Assembly: GCA_002478045.1 (NCBI GenBank)
Contig: DLLT01000042.1
Location: 57,223-106,260, forward strand
DNA: 49,038 nt
Source of the DNA: Porphyromonadaceae bacterium UBA7555
GTDB taxonomy: Bacteria; Bacteroidota; Bacteroidia; Bacteroidales; Muribaculaceae
Reading direction: 5' to 3'
The notes under the pieces: generated by a model
Seen by the model: only the letters and a program-made list of their open reading frames with translations
Told to the model about the DNA's origin: nothing
Database searches by the model: none
Position numbers and translations under genes: made by a program
Part shown: positions 25,042 through 32,639 of the stretch, in pieces
Numbering within the stretch: the first letter of the stretch is position 1
Layout of the letters: every line of letters starts with the position of its first letter

Positions 25042-26829
25042 TTAATCAAGTTTCAGTACGGCGAGGAAGGCCTTTTGCGGGACTTCGACCGAACCGATTT
25101 GCTTCATACGCTTCTTGCCTTTTTTCTGTTTCTCAAGCAACTTACGCTTACGCGAAATATCGCCGCCGTAGCACTTGGCTGTAACGTCCTTGCGTACGGC
25201 TTTAATGGTCTCGCGCGCAATGATTTTTGCTCCTATGGCTGCTTGGATGGCAATGTCGAATTGCTGGCGGGGTATAAGTTCCTTGAGCTTTTCGCACATA
25301 CGACGACCGAAGGTCACGGCGTTGTCTGCGTGCGTGAGGGTGGATAGTGCATCCACGCTTTCGCCGTTAAGGAGTATGTCGAGTTTGACCAAGCGGCTTT
25401 CACGAAAGTCGTGCAGGTGGTAGTCGAAGGATGCGTAGCCTTTGGAGATGCTTTTGAGCTTGTCGTAGAAGTCGATTACAATTTCGCCAAGCGGCATGTC
25501 AAAGGTGAGCTCGAGCCTATTGCCGGAGATGTATTCCTGCTTGATAAGTTCGCCACGTTTTGACAAGCATAAGGTCATTATAGGCCCTATGAAGCCGGAG
25601 GTGGTGATTACACTGGCGCGGATATACGGTTCTTCGATATGATCTATCAGTGTGAGGTCAGGCAAGCCTGACGGGTTGTGTACTTCCGTGACTGCACCTT
25701 TTTTGTCGTAGACCTTATAGGAAACGTTAGGCACGGTGGTGATGACATCCATGTCAAACTCGCGTCCGAGTCTTTCCTGGATTATCTCCATGTGTAGCAG
25801 ACCCAGAAAGCCACAACGAAAGCCAAATCCGAGAGCGGCTGATGATTCGGGCGTAAAGGTGAGCGAGGCATCGTTTAGTTGCAGTTTCTCAAGCGAGGCA
25901 CGCAGATTTTCAAAGTCTTCGGTTTCAATGGGATATACGCCGGCGAACACCATAGGCTTGACTTCTTGGAAACCTTCGATGGCTTTGTCGCATGGTCGGG
26001 CAACGTGTGTGATGGTGTCGCCCACTTTCACCTCCTTGGATGTCTTGATGCCTGAAATGATGTAACCCACATTTCCGGCCGAAATCTCGTTGGTAGGCAG
26101 CATATCAAGTTTGAGGACACCGACTTCGTCTGCGTTGTATTGTTTGCCGGTAGCAACGAATTTTACGAAATCATTTTTGCGTAGGGTGCCGTTTACAATC
26201 TTAAAATAAGCAATGATGCCTCGGAAAGGATTGAACACCGAGTCGAATATCAATGCCTGAAGCGGAGCTTCTGGGTCGCCTTTGGGGGCGGGAATGCGCT
26301 CGACAATGGCGCGGAGAATAGCGGGTACGCCCTCGCCTGTTTTGCCGGAGGCTCGGATTATTTCCTCACGTTTGCATCCCAGTAGCTCGACTATTTGGTC
26401 CTCAACTTCGTCCGGCTTGGCCGAATCAAGATCCACCTTATTTATTATGGGGATTATTTCCAGGTCATTGTCTATGGCCATATATAAGTTGGAAATCGTT
26501 TGAGCCTGAATGCCTTGGGTAGCATCGACAATAAGCAGGGCACCTTCGCATGCAGCGATGGAACGAGAGACTTCGTACGAAAAGTCTACGTGTCCCGGGG
26601 TGTCTATAAGGTTGAGGGTGTATTCTGTACCATCGATGGTATGAAGCATCTGTATGGCGTGGCTCTTGATGGTGATGCCACGCTCGCGCTCAAGGTCCAT
26701 ATCGTCCAACACTTGGGCTTCCATATCTTTGGCTGCGACTGTACCTGTATATTCGAGTAGTCTGTCGGCAAGAGTGGACTTGCCGTGGTCTATGTGCGCT
26801 ATTATGCAGAAGTTGCGTATATGGTTCAT
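25042..26829 (-). CDS. lepA: Elongation factor 4 (LepA)
   Basis: A 595-residue translational GTPase that acts on the ribosome and can back-translocate. The G1 loop IAHIDHGKSTLADRL, G3 DTPGHVDF and G4 NKVDLD are intact, so it should hydrolyse GTP. The C-terminal LepA-specific domain ends with the basic stretch KRKLLEKQKKGKKRMKQIG. The start at 26829 (MNHIRNFCIIAH) is preferred over the frame start at 26871, because a TACCTTTG -7 box at 26861-26868 overlaps the longer form. Confidence 0.97.
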   Translation of the reverse strand: MNHIRNFCIIAHIDHGKSTLADRLLEYTGTVAAKDMEAQVLDDMDLERERGITIKSHAIQMLHTIDGTEYTLNLIDTPGHVDFSYEVSRSIAACEGALLIVDATQGIQAQTISNLYMAIDNDLEIIPIINKVDLDSAKPDEVEDQIVELLGCKREEIIRASGKTGEGVPAILRAIVERIPAPKGDPEAPLQALIFDSVFNPFRGIIAYFKIVNGTLRKNDFVKFVATGKQYNADEVGVLKLDMLPTNEISAGNVGYIISGIKTSKEVKVGDTITHVARPCDKAIEGFQEVKPMVFAGVYPIETEDFENLRASLEKLQLNDASLTFTPESSAALGFGFRCGFLGLLHMEIIQERLGREFDMDVITTVPNVSYKVYDKKGAVTEVHNPSGLPDLTLIDHIEEPYIRASVITTSGFIGPIMTLCLSKRGELIKQEYISGNRLELTFDMPLGEIVIDFYDKLKSISKGYASFDYHLHDFRESRLVKLDILLNGESVDALSTLTHADNAVTFGRRMCEKLKELIPRQQFDIAIQAAIGAKIIARETIKAVRKDVTAKCYGGDISRKRKLLEKQKKGKKRMKQIGSVEVPQKAFLAVLKLD

Positions 26830-26860
26830 AAGTCGTTCGTAATTGCTGCTATTGGCTGTG

Positions 26861-26891
26861 CAAAGGTACAAAAAAACCGTGTAAGGGGCAA
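26861..26891 (-). promoter_or_regulatory. Promoter (TTG-N20-TACCTTTG) for lepA
   Basis: On the minus strand, TTG (26891-26889) and TACCTTTG (26868-26861) are 20 bases apart. The predicted start of transcription, about 26854, is 25 bases before the lepA ATG. Confidence 0.65.
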
Positions 26892-26999
26892 TATGGTTAC
26901 CACGTACTGCCGCGATGAACTACGACACAGCATCGAATGTGTGTCGATGCAGTGCGGTATGTGTGGATGGTGAGGTATGGCGTGTGCCTGTACCTCGCG

Positions 27000-27371
27000 T
27001 CATTTAAGGAACGCGAGATATACGGCACCTACCAGCAGTATGAATGCTGCAATATGGTTCCAGCGTAAGGTTTCGCCGCCGAAAACAAACATTGTAATGA
27101 CGGTGAACACCACCAATGTAATGGCCTCTTGGGTTACTTTGAGTTGCATCAATGTCATAGGTCCGCCGTTGCCCACGTATCCGATGCGGTTGGCCGGAAT
27201 CATAAATGAGTATTCAAATAACGCTATAGCCCAAGAGAATATTATCACGAGCCACAGCGGCCAATGTGCCGATATGCCTGCTGTCTGCAATTTTAGATGT
27301 CCGTACCAGGCAAAAGTCATAAATACATTGGAAATTACCAACAGCAGTATTGTTGTAACTATAGGGCTCAT
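27000..27371 (-). CDS. DMT-family small membrane protein (DUF486)
   Basis: A 123-residue inner-membrane protein with four predicted helices and family motifs NVFMTFAWYGHLK near the start and WSIA/EYSFMIPANRIGY in the middle (here SWAIALFEYSFMIPANRIGY). These mark DUF486, a small relative of drug/metabolite transporters. Its transported substrate is unknown. Its ATG overlaps the stop of the upstream secreted hydrolase by four bases, so the two genes are coupled. Confidence 0.88.
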   Translation of the reverse strand: MSPIVTTILLLVISNVFMTFAWYGHLKLQTAGISAHWPLWLVIIFSWAIALFEYSFMIPANRIGYVGNGGPMTLMQLKVTQEAITLVVFTVITMFVFGGETLRWNHIAAFILLVGAVYLAFLK

Positions 27372-28450
27372 TTCTTGATGTATGTGTCGTATTCGTTAAT
27401 GCTTAATGCTCGTTCTATAGGCATCTTTGCTCGTAAATAATCCATATCTATGTATTTCTTATCTCCCGGACGACGCAACGGGAAGGCCATGTATTTGGCT
27501 TTCAAAACCTCGTTGCATGCGGGGCTGCGCCATCCCGGAGCTGTTGGTTGCAATTCGGGCGGTACGGAGTCTGTGGTGACTGCACGAACGTGGCTGCATG
27601 GCGGGTAGCCGATGACGGTCCACATTATGGCTTCTTTGGGGTTCTGTCCCGGAGCTATACCCTCGATGACGATAGAGGCAGAGGATATGCGTCGCGGTAT
27701 AAAGTCTTGGTCTATGGCCCAACGGGCACTGTCGCATAAAGCATCACGTCCCAAACGGCTATGATAGAAAGACCTTGACACATCCTCGGTAAAGAAAGCG
27801 GGGGTGAGAGTGTGATGTTGTATGCGTTCCTCGGCAAGATGGCGGAGGTTGTCGTAGCGAACGTATCCGTAACCGGTAGAGTCGTTGCCGCTAAACGAGA
27901 AATTTGTACGCATCAGCACATCGTCCTCGGTGTCATTGAGATAGTAGGCTGTGTATCCGTTGTCATTGGTCTCGAAGTATGCGCCGTTACCATAAGCGTC
28001 AATGACCCCGAAATTTGCTTGTACACCCATGGGGCGCGGCAGGGTATCAAGCAGTGTGGCAAAATCGGCAACGGTGCGGCAGCTTCCTAATGCCAAGGAC
28101 ATCACTGCGCCTTCGCGGTCTACCAGCTTGGCTGTGTCCGGTGCAAGGTTGTAAGACGCCGTATTCATAATGCCAAATCCGGTGTCATTCAGGCCCATCC
28201 ATGCCTCGGAACGAAGGCTGTCGCCGCCGTTGAATAAGGCTACGTACCTGTATTGTCCCGGACGGCATACTGTATCCACGAAATTGTGTTCTGTCCCGGT
28301 ATCGCGGTGCTTCCACAATAGGGGTCGCCCGTTGGCGGATGCTCGTGCACCGACTATCATTGATGTGCAGGCTTGTGTGTCTTGCGATAGCGTCATAGAT
28401 GCAACCAATGTGCTGACAATAAGAGCTGTGCGAAAGTACGTTATGTTCAT
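27368..28450 (-). CDS. Secreted Ntn-hydrolase, C45/linear amide hydrolase family
   Basis: A 360-residue exported hydrolase. Residues 1-27 form a signal peptide (FRTALIVSTLVASMTLSQDTQA). Removal exposes C28 in CTSMIVG, the expected N-terminal nucleophile of C45/acyl-CoA:6-aminopenicillanic acid acyltransferase-like and related amide hydrolases. The following GRPLLWKHRDTG, MNTASYNL and RTNFSFSG fit the Ntn core. Such enzymes cleave or transfer acyl groups on linear amides; the substrate is unknown. It precedes the DUF486 transporter gene with a four-base overlap, which hints that uptake and hydrolysis are linked (inference). Confidence 0.82.
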   Translation of the reverse strand: MNITYFRTALIVSTLVASMTLSQDTQACTSMIVGARASANGRPLLWKHRDTGTEHNFVDTVCRPGQYRYVALFNGGDSLRSEAWMGLNDTGFGIMNTASYNLAPDTAKLVDREGAVMSLALGSCRTVADFATLLDTLPRPMGVQANFGVIDAYGNGAYFETNDNGYTAYYLNDTEDDVLMRTNFSFSGNDSTGYGYVRYDNLRHLAEERIQHHTLTPAFFTEDVSRSFYHSRLGRDALCDSARWAIDQDFIPRRISSASIVIEGIAPGQNPKEAIMWTVIGYPPCSHVRAVTTDSVPPELQPTAPGWRSPACNEVLKAKYMAFPLRRPGDKKYIDMDYLRAKMPIERALSINEYDTYIKK

Positions 28451-28544
28451 TTGTTGTATTCATAATCTACCGATGGCATCTTTGCAGGGCATCGAAGCCA
28501 AGGGGTTTGGCGGTTATAAGGCGACTTTGGCCTCTTTAAATATA

Positions 28545-28552
28545 CAAAATTA
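28545..28552 (-). promoter_or_regulatory. Possible -7 box (TAATTTTG) for the C45 hydrolase
   Basis: A TANNTTTG match on the minus strand about 95 bases before the hydrolase ATG, in the space shared with divergent ftsE. No -33 box was seen, so support is weak. Confidence 0.3.
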
Positions 28553-28575
28553 CGCATTTATTCGCAGAAATTGCT

Positions 28576-28583
28576 TACTTTTG
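28576..28583 (+). promoter_or_regulatory. -7 box (TACTTTTG) for ftsE
   Basis: An exact TANNTTTG match on the plus strand, 52 bases before the ftsE ATG. A clear -33 TTTG is not present at the expected distance. Confidence 0.45.
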
Positions 28584-28635
28584 TGTGGACTAAGCCGTTC
28601 GGAATTATTAAACGCATTAAAATATCCAAGACAAT

Positions 28636-29304
28636 ATGTCGCTGATCGAATATAAAGACGTAGAACTTCGTCGCAAGGAATTTGTTGTGCTCAAAGATGT
28701 TACATTTAGCATTGATAGTGGACAGCCGGTATACTTAGTGGGCAAAGTGGGCAGTGGCAAAAGCACGTTGCTTAAGTCTTTGTATGCCGAAGTTCCTGTA
28801 TCTGGGCAAGGCCATGCACAAGTACTCGGATATGATATGGTGCAGTTGCGCCGTCGGGACATTCCAATGTTGCGCCGTCGCATGGGCATCGTCTTTCAGG
28901 ATTTTCAATTGCTGATGGATCGCAACGTCTATGCCAATCTTGACTTTGTGCTCCTTGCTACGGGATGGCGCGATCGTAAGCAGCGCGAAGACCGTATTCT
29001 TGCCGTACTTGACCAAGTCGGTATGCCCAACAAAAGCTACAAGATGCCTCATCAGCTGAGCGGAGGTGAGCAACAGCGAGTGGTGATTGCTCGCGCCTTA
29101 CTTAATAATCCGGATATTATTCTTGCCGATGAACCCACCGGAAACCTTGACCCGGAAACAGGACAGCAGATATTCCATCTTTTAAGTAATATCGCAACCG
29201 AAGGTAAGGCCGTAATAGTGGCTACGCACAATCATTCGATGATAGACCAATTCCCGGGTCGTGTGTTTATCTGTGAAGATAAGCATCTTAGCGAATTGCC
29301 TTAA
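28636..29304 (+). CDS. ftsE: Cell division ATP-binding protein FtsE
   Basis: A 222-residue ABC ATPase. Walker A GKVGSGKST is at 36-44, the signature LSGGEQQR at 141-148 and Walker B IILADEPTGNLD at 161-172. Size and the FQDFQLLMDRNVYANL block point to FtsE, which with FtsX at the septum activates peptidoglycan hydrolases. No ftsX is beside it in this window: the gene stands alone on plus, between divergent and convergent neighbours. A lipoprotein-release ATPase (LolD type) is the main alternative. Confidence 0.88.
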   Translation: MSLIEYKDVELRRKEFVVLKDVTFSIDSGQPVYLVGKVGSGKSTLLKSLYAEVPVSGQGHAQVLGYDMVQLRRRDIPMLRRRMGIVFQDFQLLMDRNVYANLDFVLLATGWRDRKQREDRILAVLDQVGMPNKSYKMPHQLSGGEQQRVVIARALLNNPDIILADEPTGNLDPETGQQIFHLLSNIATEGKAVIVATHNHSMIDQFPGRVFICEDKHLSELP

Positions 29305-29345
29305 TCAACCTTATATGAGGCTGTTCCTTATGTGCGGCTCTCGGG

Positions 29346-29975
29346 TCAGTTAAGTGTGCCCGTACGAGCACGCTTAATAATATTTTCTTCGGGTACAACG
29401 TAAATCTCGACGCGTCGGTTACGCCGTCTGTTCTTGGCTGACGTGTTTGCCGAACGAGGTTCATCGGACCCCATACCATAAGGAATGATGTTGGTCTCGA
29501 TATCACCGGCCAAATCATCAAAGTAGTCGGCAATTACATTGGCGCGCTTTTCGGTAAGGTCGTCGCAATACTGCTCGCTGCCGGTATTATCTGAGTATAC
29601 AACGACAAGAATCTTGTATGACATTGGTTTGCGTAGCAGTTCTTTGAAGGCGTTGAGATAGTATGGTGCATGTGTACGTAGATCGTCATCGTTGGCTTTG
29701 AAGAGCGTGTCGCATGGAATGATTACGCTATATACTTCGTTTCTGCGGTGCATGGCAACTTCGAGGTTATGCCGTGCAAATTGGTTGGCGTTATTTCCCA
29801 TGTGTCGCTGTACTGCCGGGGAATACTTCTTGGGAACTTCCGGCGTGGCAATGTTTTCCTTGAGTGTCCTGGGCGCATCGGCATCCGGAGTGTCAGCCGA
29901 AGCGAAGCAGGATGCTGCCGTCATCAGAATGGCGACGACAACGACTCGATTTTTTGAAAAAGAGAAACGAGACAT
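29346..29975 (-). CDS. OmpA-like envelope protein
   Basis: A 209-residue exported protein. An N-terminal signal (VVVVAILMTAASCFASA) could be ordinary or lipoprotein-like, as a Cys follows AAS but without a good lipobox Leu. After a disordered spacer, about 85-200 resembles an OmpA C-terminal peptidoglycan-binding domain: ILVVVYSDNTGSEQYCDDLTEKRANVIADYF and NRRRNRRVEIYV. The usual LSxxRAxxV helix is present as LTEKRANVI. It is the last gene of the DUF4290-rimM run, 23 bases after the acidic protein, and convergent with ftsE. Confidence 0.83.
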   Translation of the reverse strand: MSRFSFSKNRVVVVAILMTAASCFASADTPDADAPRTLKENIATPEVPKKYSPAVQRHMGNNANQFARHNLEVAMHRRNEVYSVIIPCDTLFKANDDDLRTHAPYYLNAFKELLRKPMSYKILVVVYSDNTGSEQYCDDLTEKRANVIADYFDDLAGDIETNIIPYGMGSDEPRSANTSAKNRRRNRRVEIYVVPEENIIKRARTGTLN

Positions 29976-29998
29976 ATCTTTGAACGATGGAGCGGGGA

Positions 29999-30307
29999 TT
30001 ATTCTTCCTCCAAAGAGTCTTCGTATGCCAATTCGGCATTGACGATAGGTTCGACGTGTTCGGGCGCAATCTTTGCGTGCTTATCTTTGGCCAGGGTGCG
30101 ACGTACGGTGCTCATCAGTCTATCAAGGTCTACGTCGGCATCTTCTTCATCGTCTTCGGAGAAGTCGATTTCAAGCATTCCGTTGCTTTCGTAGAAGTCC
30201 CAAATTATATCAATGACATTGAGAATTTCGTCATCGTCATACAGCGAAGAAATTTCATCGCCGACTTGTGCGCGTATAAATGCTATGGCATCATCTTCGT
30301 CAAACAT
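29999..30307 (-). CDS. Acidic small protein of unknown function
   Basis: I do not recognise this 102-residue protein. It is strongly acidic, with clusters SEDDEEDADVD and LYDDDE, and has a helical N-terminal part (AIAFIRAQVGDEISS, VIDIIWDFYESNGM). There is no signal peptide or membrane segment, so it should be cytosolic. It lies 61 bases after rimM and 23 bases before the OmpA-like gene. Its high acidity fits a protein that contacts a basic partner such as a ribosomal component, but this is inference from context only. Confidence 0.7.
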   Translation of the reverse strand: MFDEDDAIAFIRAQVGDEISSLYDDDEILNVIDIIWDFYESNGMLEIDFSEDDEEDADVDLDRLMSTVRRTLAKDKHAKIAPEHVEPIVNAELAYEDSLEEE

Positions 30308-30368
30308 AGTCTTATTTCAATTATTTGCTGTGAATAAATGCTTGGGGTTGCTGCTAGTTGAAAATGCG

Positions 30369-30917
30369 TTATAGGTCCAAAAGCCCTTTGGGCAGTACTA
30401 CACCTATTTTACAATCATCAATATATTCGATGAATTCATCGGCTATAGGAACGTACAATTCGCGGCCATTGTCCTCTGCACGGCTGACGATAAACAATTT
30501 GTTCGCTGTAGAGTCTTCTATTCCAATTATTTGCCCGATAGTTCTGTCTGATTCGGCGTCTATGATATCGAATCCTATAAGGTCTTCAATGAAAAAATCT
30601 TGACTATCTTGGTCTACATCGTCACGGTGTAACGATTTGATGAGGTCGTGGTTGGTGGCGTATAGTGTATGTCCCGTCAAATCTTGGTCCTCAATAACCG
30701 GTAGGAGTCGCACGCGCCACATTTCGCCCTTATGGAAAACTGTGCCGGACAATTTGAACGGCACCGGAAGACCGTCTATTTCGACAAATGCGAAGTCTAA
30801 ATCTTCGATTGCATCATCATAGTTCGATTGCACAATGTAATCGCCTTCGTAACCGAAAGTCTTTACAATGTGGCCGATGGGCCTCAATTGTTCCATGGTG
30901 ACTGGTGTGCGCGACAT
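30369..30917 (-). CDS. rimM: Ribosome maturation factor RimM
   Basis: A 182-residue factor that binds the 30S subunit through S19 and helps 16S rRNA processing. The N-terminal RimM barrel has IGHIVKTFGYEGDYIVQS, and the C-terminal PRC barrel has IEDLIGFDIID and LYVPIADEFIEYID with a GLLDL end. It follows the DUF4290 gene by 21 bases and precedes the acidic protein by 61. Unlike many bacteria, it is not next to rpsP or trmD here. Confidence 0.95.
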   Translation of the reverse strand: MSRTPVTMEQLRPIGHIVKTFGYEGDYIVQSNYDDAIEDLDFAFVEIDGLPVPFKLSGTVFHKGEMWRVRLLPVIEDQDLTGHTLYATNHDLIKSLHRDDVDQDSQDFFIEDLIGFDIIDAESDRTIGQIIGIEDSTANKLFIVSRAEDNGRELYVPIADEFIEYIDDCKIGVVLPKGLLDL

Positions 30918-30938
30918 GTATCGAAACGCTTATTGCGG

Positions 30939-31523
30939 TTACTTCTTTTTCTTTTTCTTACCGGTGTTGGAAGTGACCTTGTATGTGCGTAAGACCATCG
31001 TGTCGGGAGTGAGGCGTATTTTGCCATTACTGAGCACGGCGAGGTCGTCGAATATACGCTGATCATCAACGTCTTCGTTGGCTTCTGTCATTACTTTCTT
31101 CATTTGGTTGGCCAGCAATTCGATGAAGGCGTCTTTGTCCGGACACTCTTCCATATCGGCAGCCACGAGAGCCATTTGCTCGATTACGCGTCCGTACTGA
31201 CGTTCAAACGTAGATACTTGGTCAAATATTGGTACGGGTTCGGGCTTTGAATCAAGCGAATCGGCGTGTATCACCTCAAAAGGCCAGTCTATGTCAAGCT
31301 TGTAGTCGCTCATAACGGCCAAGTGATCCCAAAACTTGTGTTTTTCGGGATCGTTTGCAACCATTTCGGGGAATAGTATTCCCATGGTGTTGACGATGGA
31401 GTAGGCACACCGTGTGCGCTCGTCTTTGTCCTCGAGGGTCATGCAATACTCCACCATAGATTGGATATTGCGACCGTACTCCGGCAGTATAATGTCTTTG
31501 AGTTGGGTATTGTATGTCAGCAT
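30939..31523 (-). CDS. DUF4290 family protein
   Basis: A 194-residue cytosolic protein of the Bacteroidetes family DUF4290. It begins MLTYNTQLKDIILPEYGRNIQSMVEYC and contains FWDHLAVMSDYKLDIDWPFE, both family hallmarks, and ends with a polybasic KKKKKK tail. The family usually stands directly upstream of rimM, as here with a 21-base gap, suggesting a link to ribosome maturation or cell-envelope processes. No activity is established. It begins after the fabG terminator. Confidence 0.92.
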   Translation of the reverse strand: MLTYNTQLKDIILPEYGRNIQSMVEYCMTLEDKDERTRCAYSIVNTMGILFPEMVANDPEKHKFWDHLAVMSDYKLDIDWPFEVIHADSLDSKPEPVPIFDQVSTFERQYGRVIEQMALVAADMEECPDKDAFIELLANQMKKVMTEANEDVDDQRIFDDLAVLSNGKIRLTPDTMVLRTYKVTSNTGKKKKKK

Positions 31524-31573
31524 GTGCTTGTTCGGAAAAGGAGAGAATAATTATATCCGGGGGATAAAATGTA

Positions 31574-31606
31574 AAGAAGGGCGCGGGGTGTGCCCGCACC
31601 CTTCTT
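31574..31606 (-). terminator. Terminator after fabG
   Basis: Complementary arms pair 8 bases (AAGAAGGG/CCCTTCTT), then after one mismatch five more, around a 5-base loop. It lies between the fabG stop at 31627 and the DUF4290 start. On the minus strand it is followed by TAC and an AT-rich stretch. Confidence 0.7.
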
Positions 31607-31626
31607 ATATGTATTGGCTGTGGATA

Positions 31627-32373
31627 TTACATATTCATACCGCCGTCCACTTGTATCACTTGACCGGACACATAAGAGGACATATCCGAGGCAAGGAAGG
31701 TGGCGACATTGGCGATATCTTCGACTTTACCGCCGCGACGCAGGGGGATCTTCTTGGTCCATTCGGCGCGTACGTCATCGGGAAGAGCTGCGGTCATAGC
31801 CGTCTCAATGAATCCCGGAGCGATAGCGTTGGCACGGATGCCGCGCGAACCCACTTCTTGGGCGATGGATTTGGCCAGGGCTATGAGGCCGGCCTTGGAC
31901 GATGCGTAGTTGGCTTGACCTGCATTGCCGTGTACGCCGACAACGGATGCCATATTGATGATGGAGCCGCTGCGCTGGCGCATCATAATGGGCAGCACTG
32001 CGTGGATAAAGTTGAATGCACTCTTGAGGTTGACGTTGATTACTGCGTCCCATTGCTGCTCGGACATACGAAGCATCAAGCCGTCTTTGGTAATGCCGGC
32101 ATTGTTTACCAGGATATCTATACGGCCAAAGTCTTGATGTATTTGACCTACGACTTCTTCTGTTTGAGCGAAGTCGGCGGCATTGGAGGCGTAACCTTTG
32201 GCCTTGACGCCTAAAGCGGCGATCTCGGCTTCGGTAGCTTTGCCGTTTTCATCGATAACGAGGTCTGTGAATGCGATGTTGGCACCTTCTTGTACAAATT
32301 TCAACGCTATGGCCTTGCCAATGCCGCGTGCGGCACCGGTAATCAGGGCTGTCTTACCTTCGAGTAGTTTCAT
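31627..32373 (-). CDS. fabG: 3-oxoacyl-[acyl-carrier-protein] reductase
   Basis: A 248-residue short-chain dehydrogenase that reduces 3-oxoacyl-ACP with NADPH in fatty-acid elongation. TGAARGIGK (12-20) binds NADPH and NNAG follows at 90-93. S143, Y156 and K160 (in YASSK) form the catalytic triad, and the end SGQVIQVDGGMNM is typical of FabG. It is single, with a terminator at 31574 and a divergent promoter region shared with purL. Confidence 0.95.
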   Translation of the reverse strand: MKLLEGKTALITGAARGIGKAIALKFVQEGANIAFTDLVIDENGKATEAEIAALGVKAKGYASNAADFAQTEEVVGQIHQDFGRIDILVNNAGITKDGLMLRMSEQQWDAVINVNLKSAFNFIHAVLPIMMRQRSGSIINMASVVGVHGNAGQANYASSKAGLIALAKSIAQEVGSRGIRANAIAPGFIETAMTAALPDDVRAEWTKKIPLRRGGKVEDIANVATFLASDMSSYVSGQVIQVDGGMNM

Positions 32374-32453
32374 GTTTTGTATTTATATGTGGTGTATGTT
32401 TAGTAGTACGCTTTGGCTGATGGGGTGCCCGTAGGCACGGCGCATATACACTG

Positions 32454-32461
32454 CAAAGTTA
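32454..32461 (-). promoter_or_regulatory. -7 box (TAACTTTG) for fabG
   Basis: An exact TANNTTTG match on the minus strand 80 bases before the fabG ATG. There is no clear -33 TTTG; the purL promoter lies on the other strand 70 bases away. Confidence 0.45.
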
Positions 32462-32531
32462 CTAATAATTTTTGAGACAGCGATAATGTAGATTAAAGGC
32501 TTGTAAAATGTGCCGAAATACAGTGGCGGCG

Positions 32532-32563
32532 TTTGCCGACGTCACTTAAAAAACGTACCTTTG
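32532..32563 (+). promoter_or_regulatory. Promoter (TTTG-N20-TACCTTTG) for purL
   Basis: TTTG (32532-32535) and TACCTTTG (32556-32563) are 20 bases apart on the plus strand, a near-ideal Bacteroidetes promoter. The start would be near 32570, 70 bases before purL. Confidence 0.75.
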
Positions 32564-32639
32564 CACAACCAAAGGCCGTCCCCGGATATGCACCGTGCCC
32601 GGCGTAATCCACATTCTAAAATCCCCACGCTACACCACT

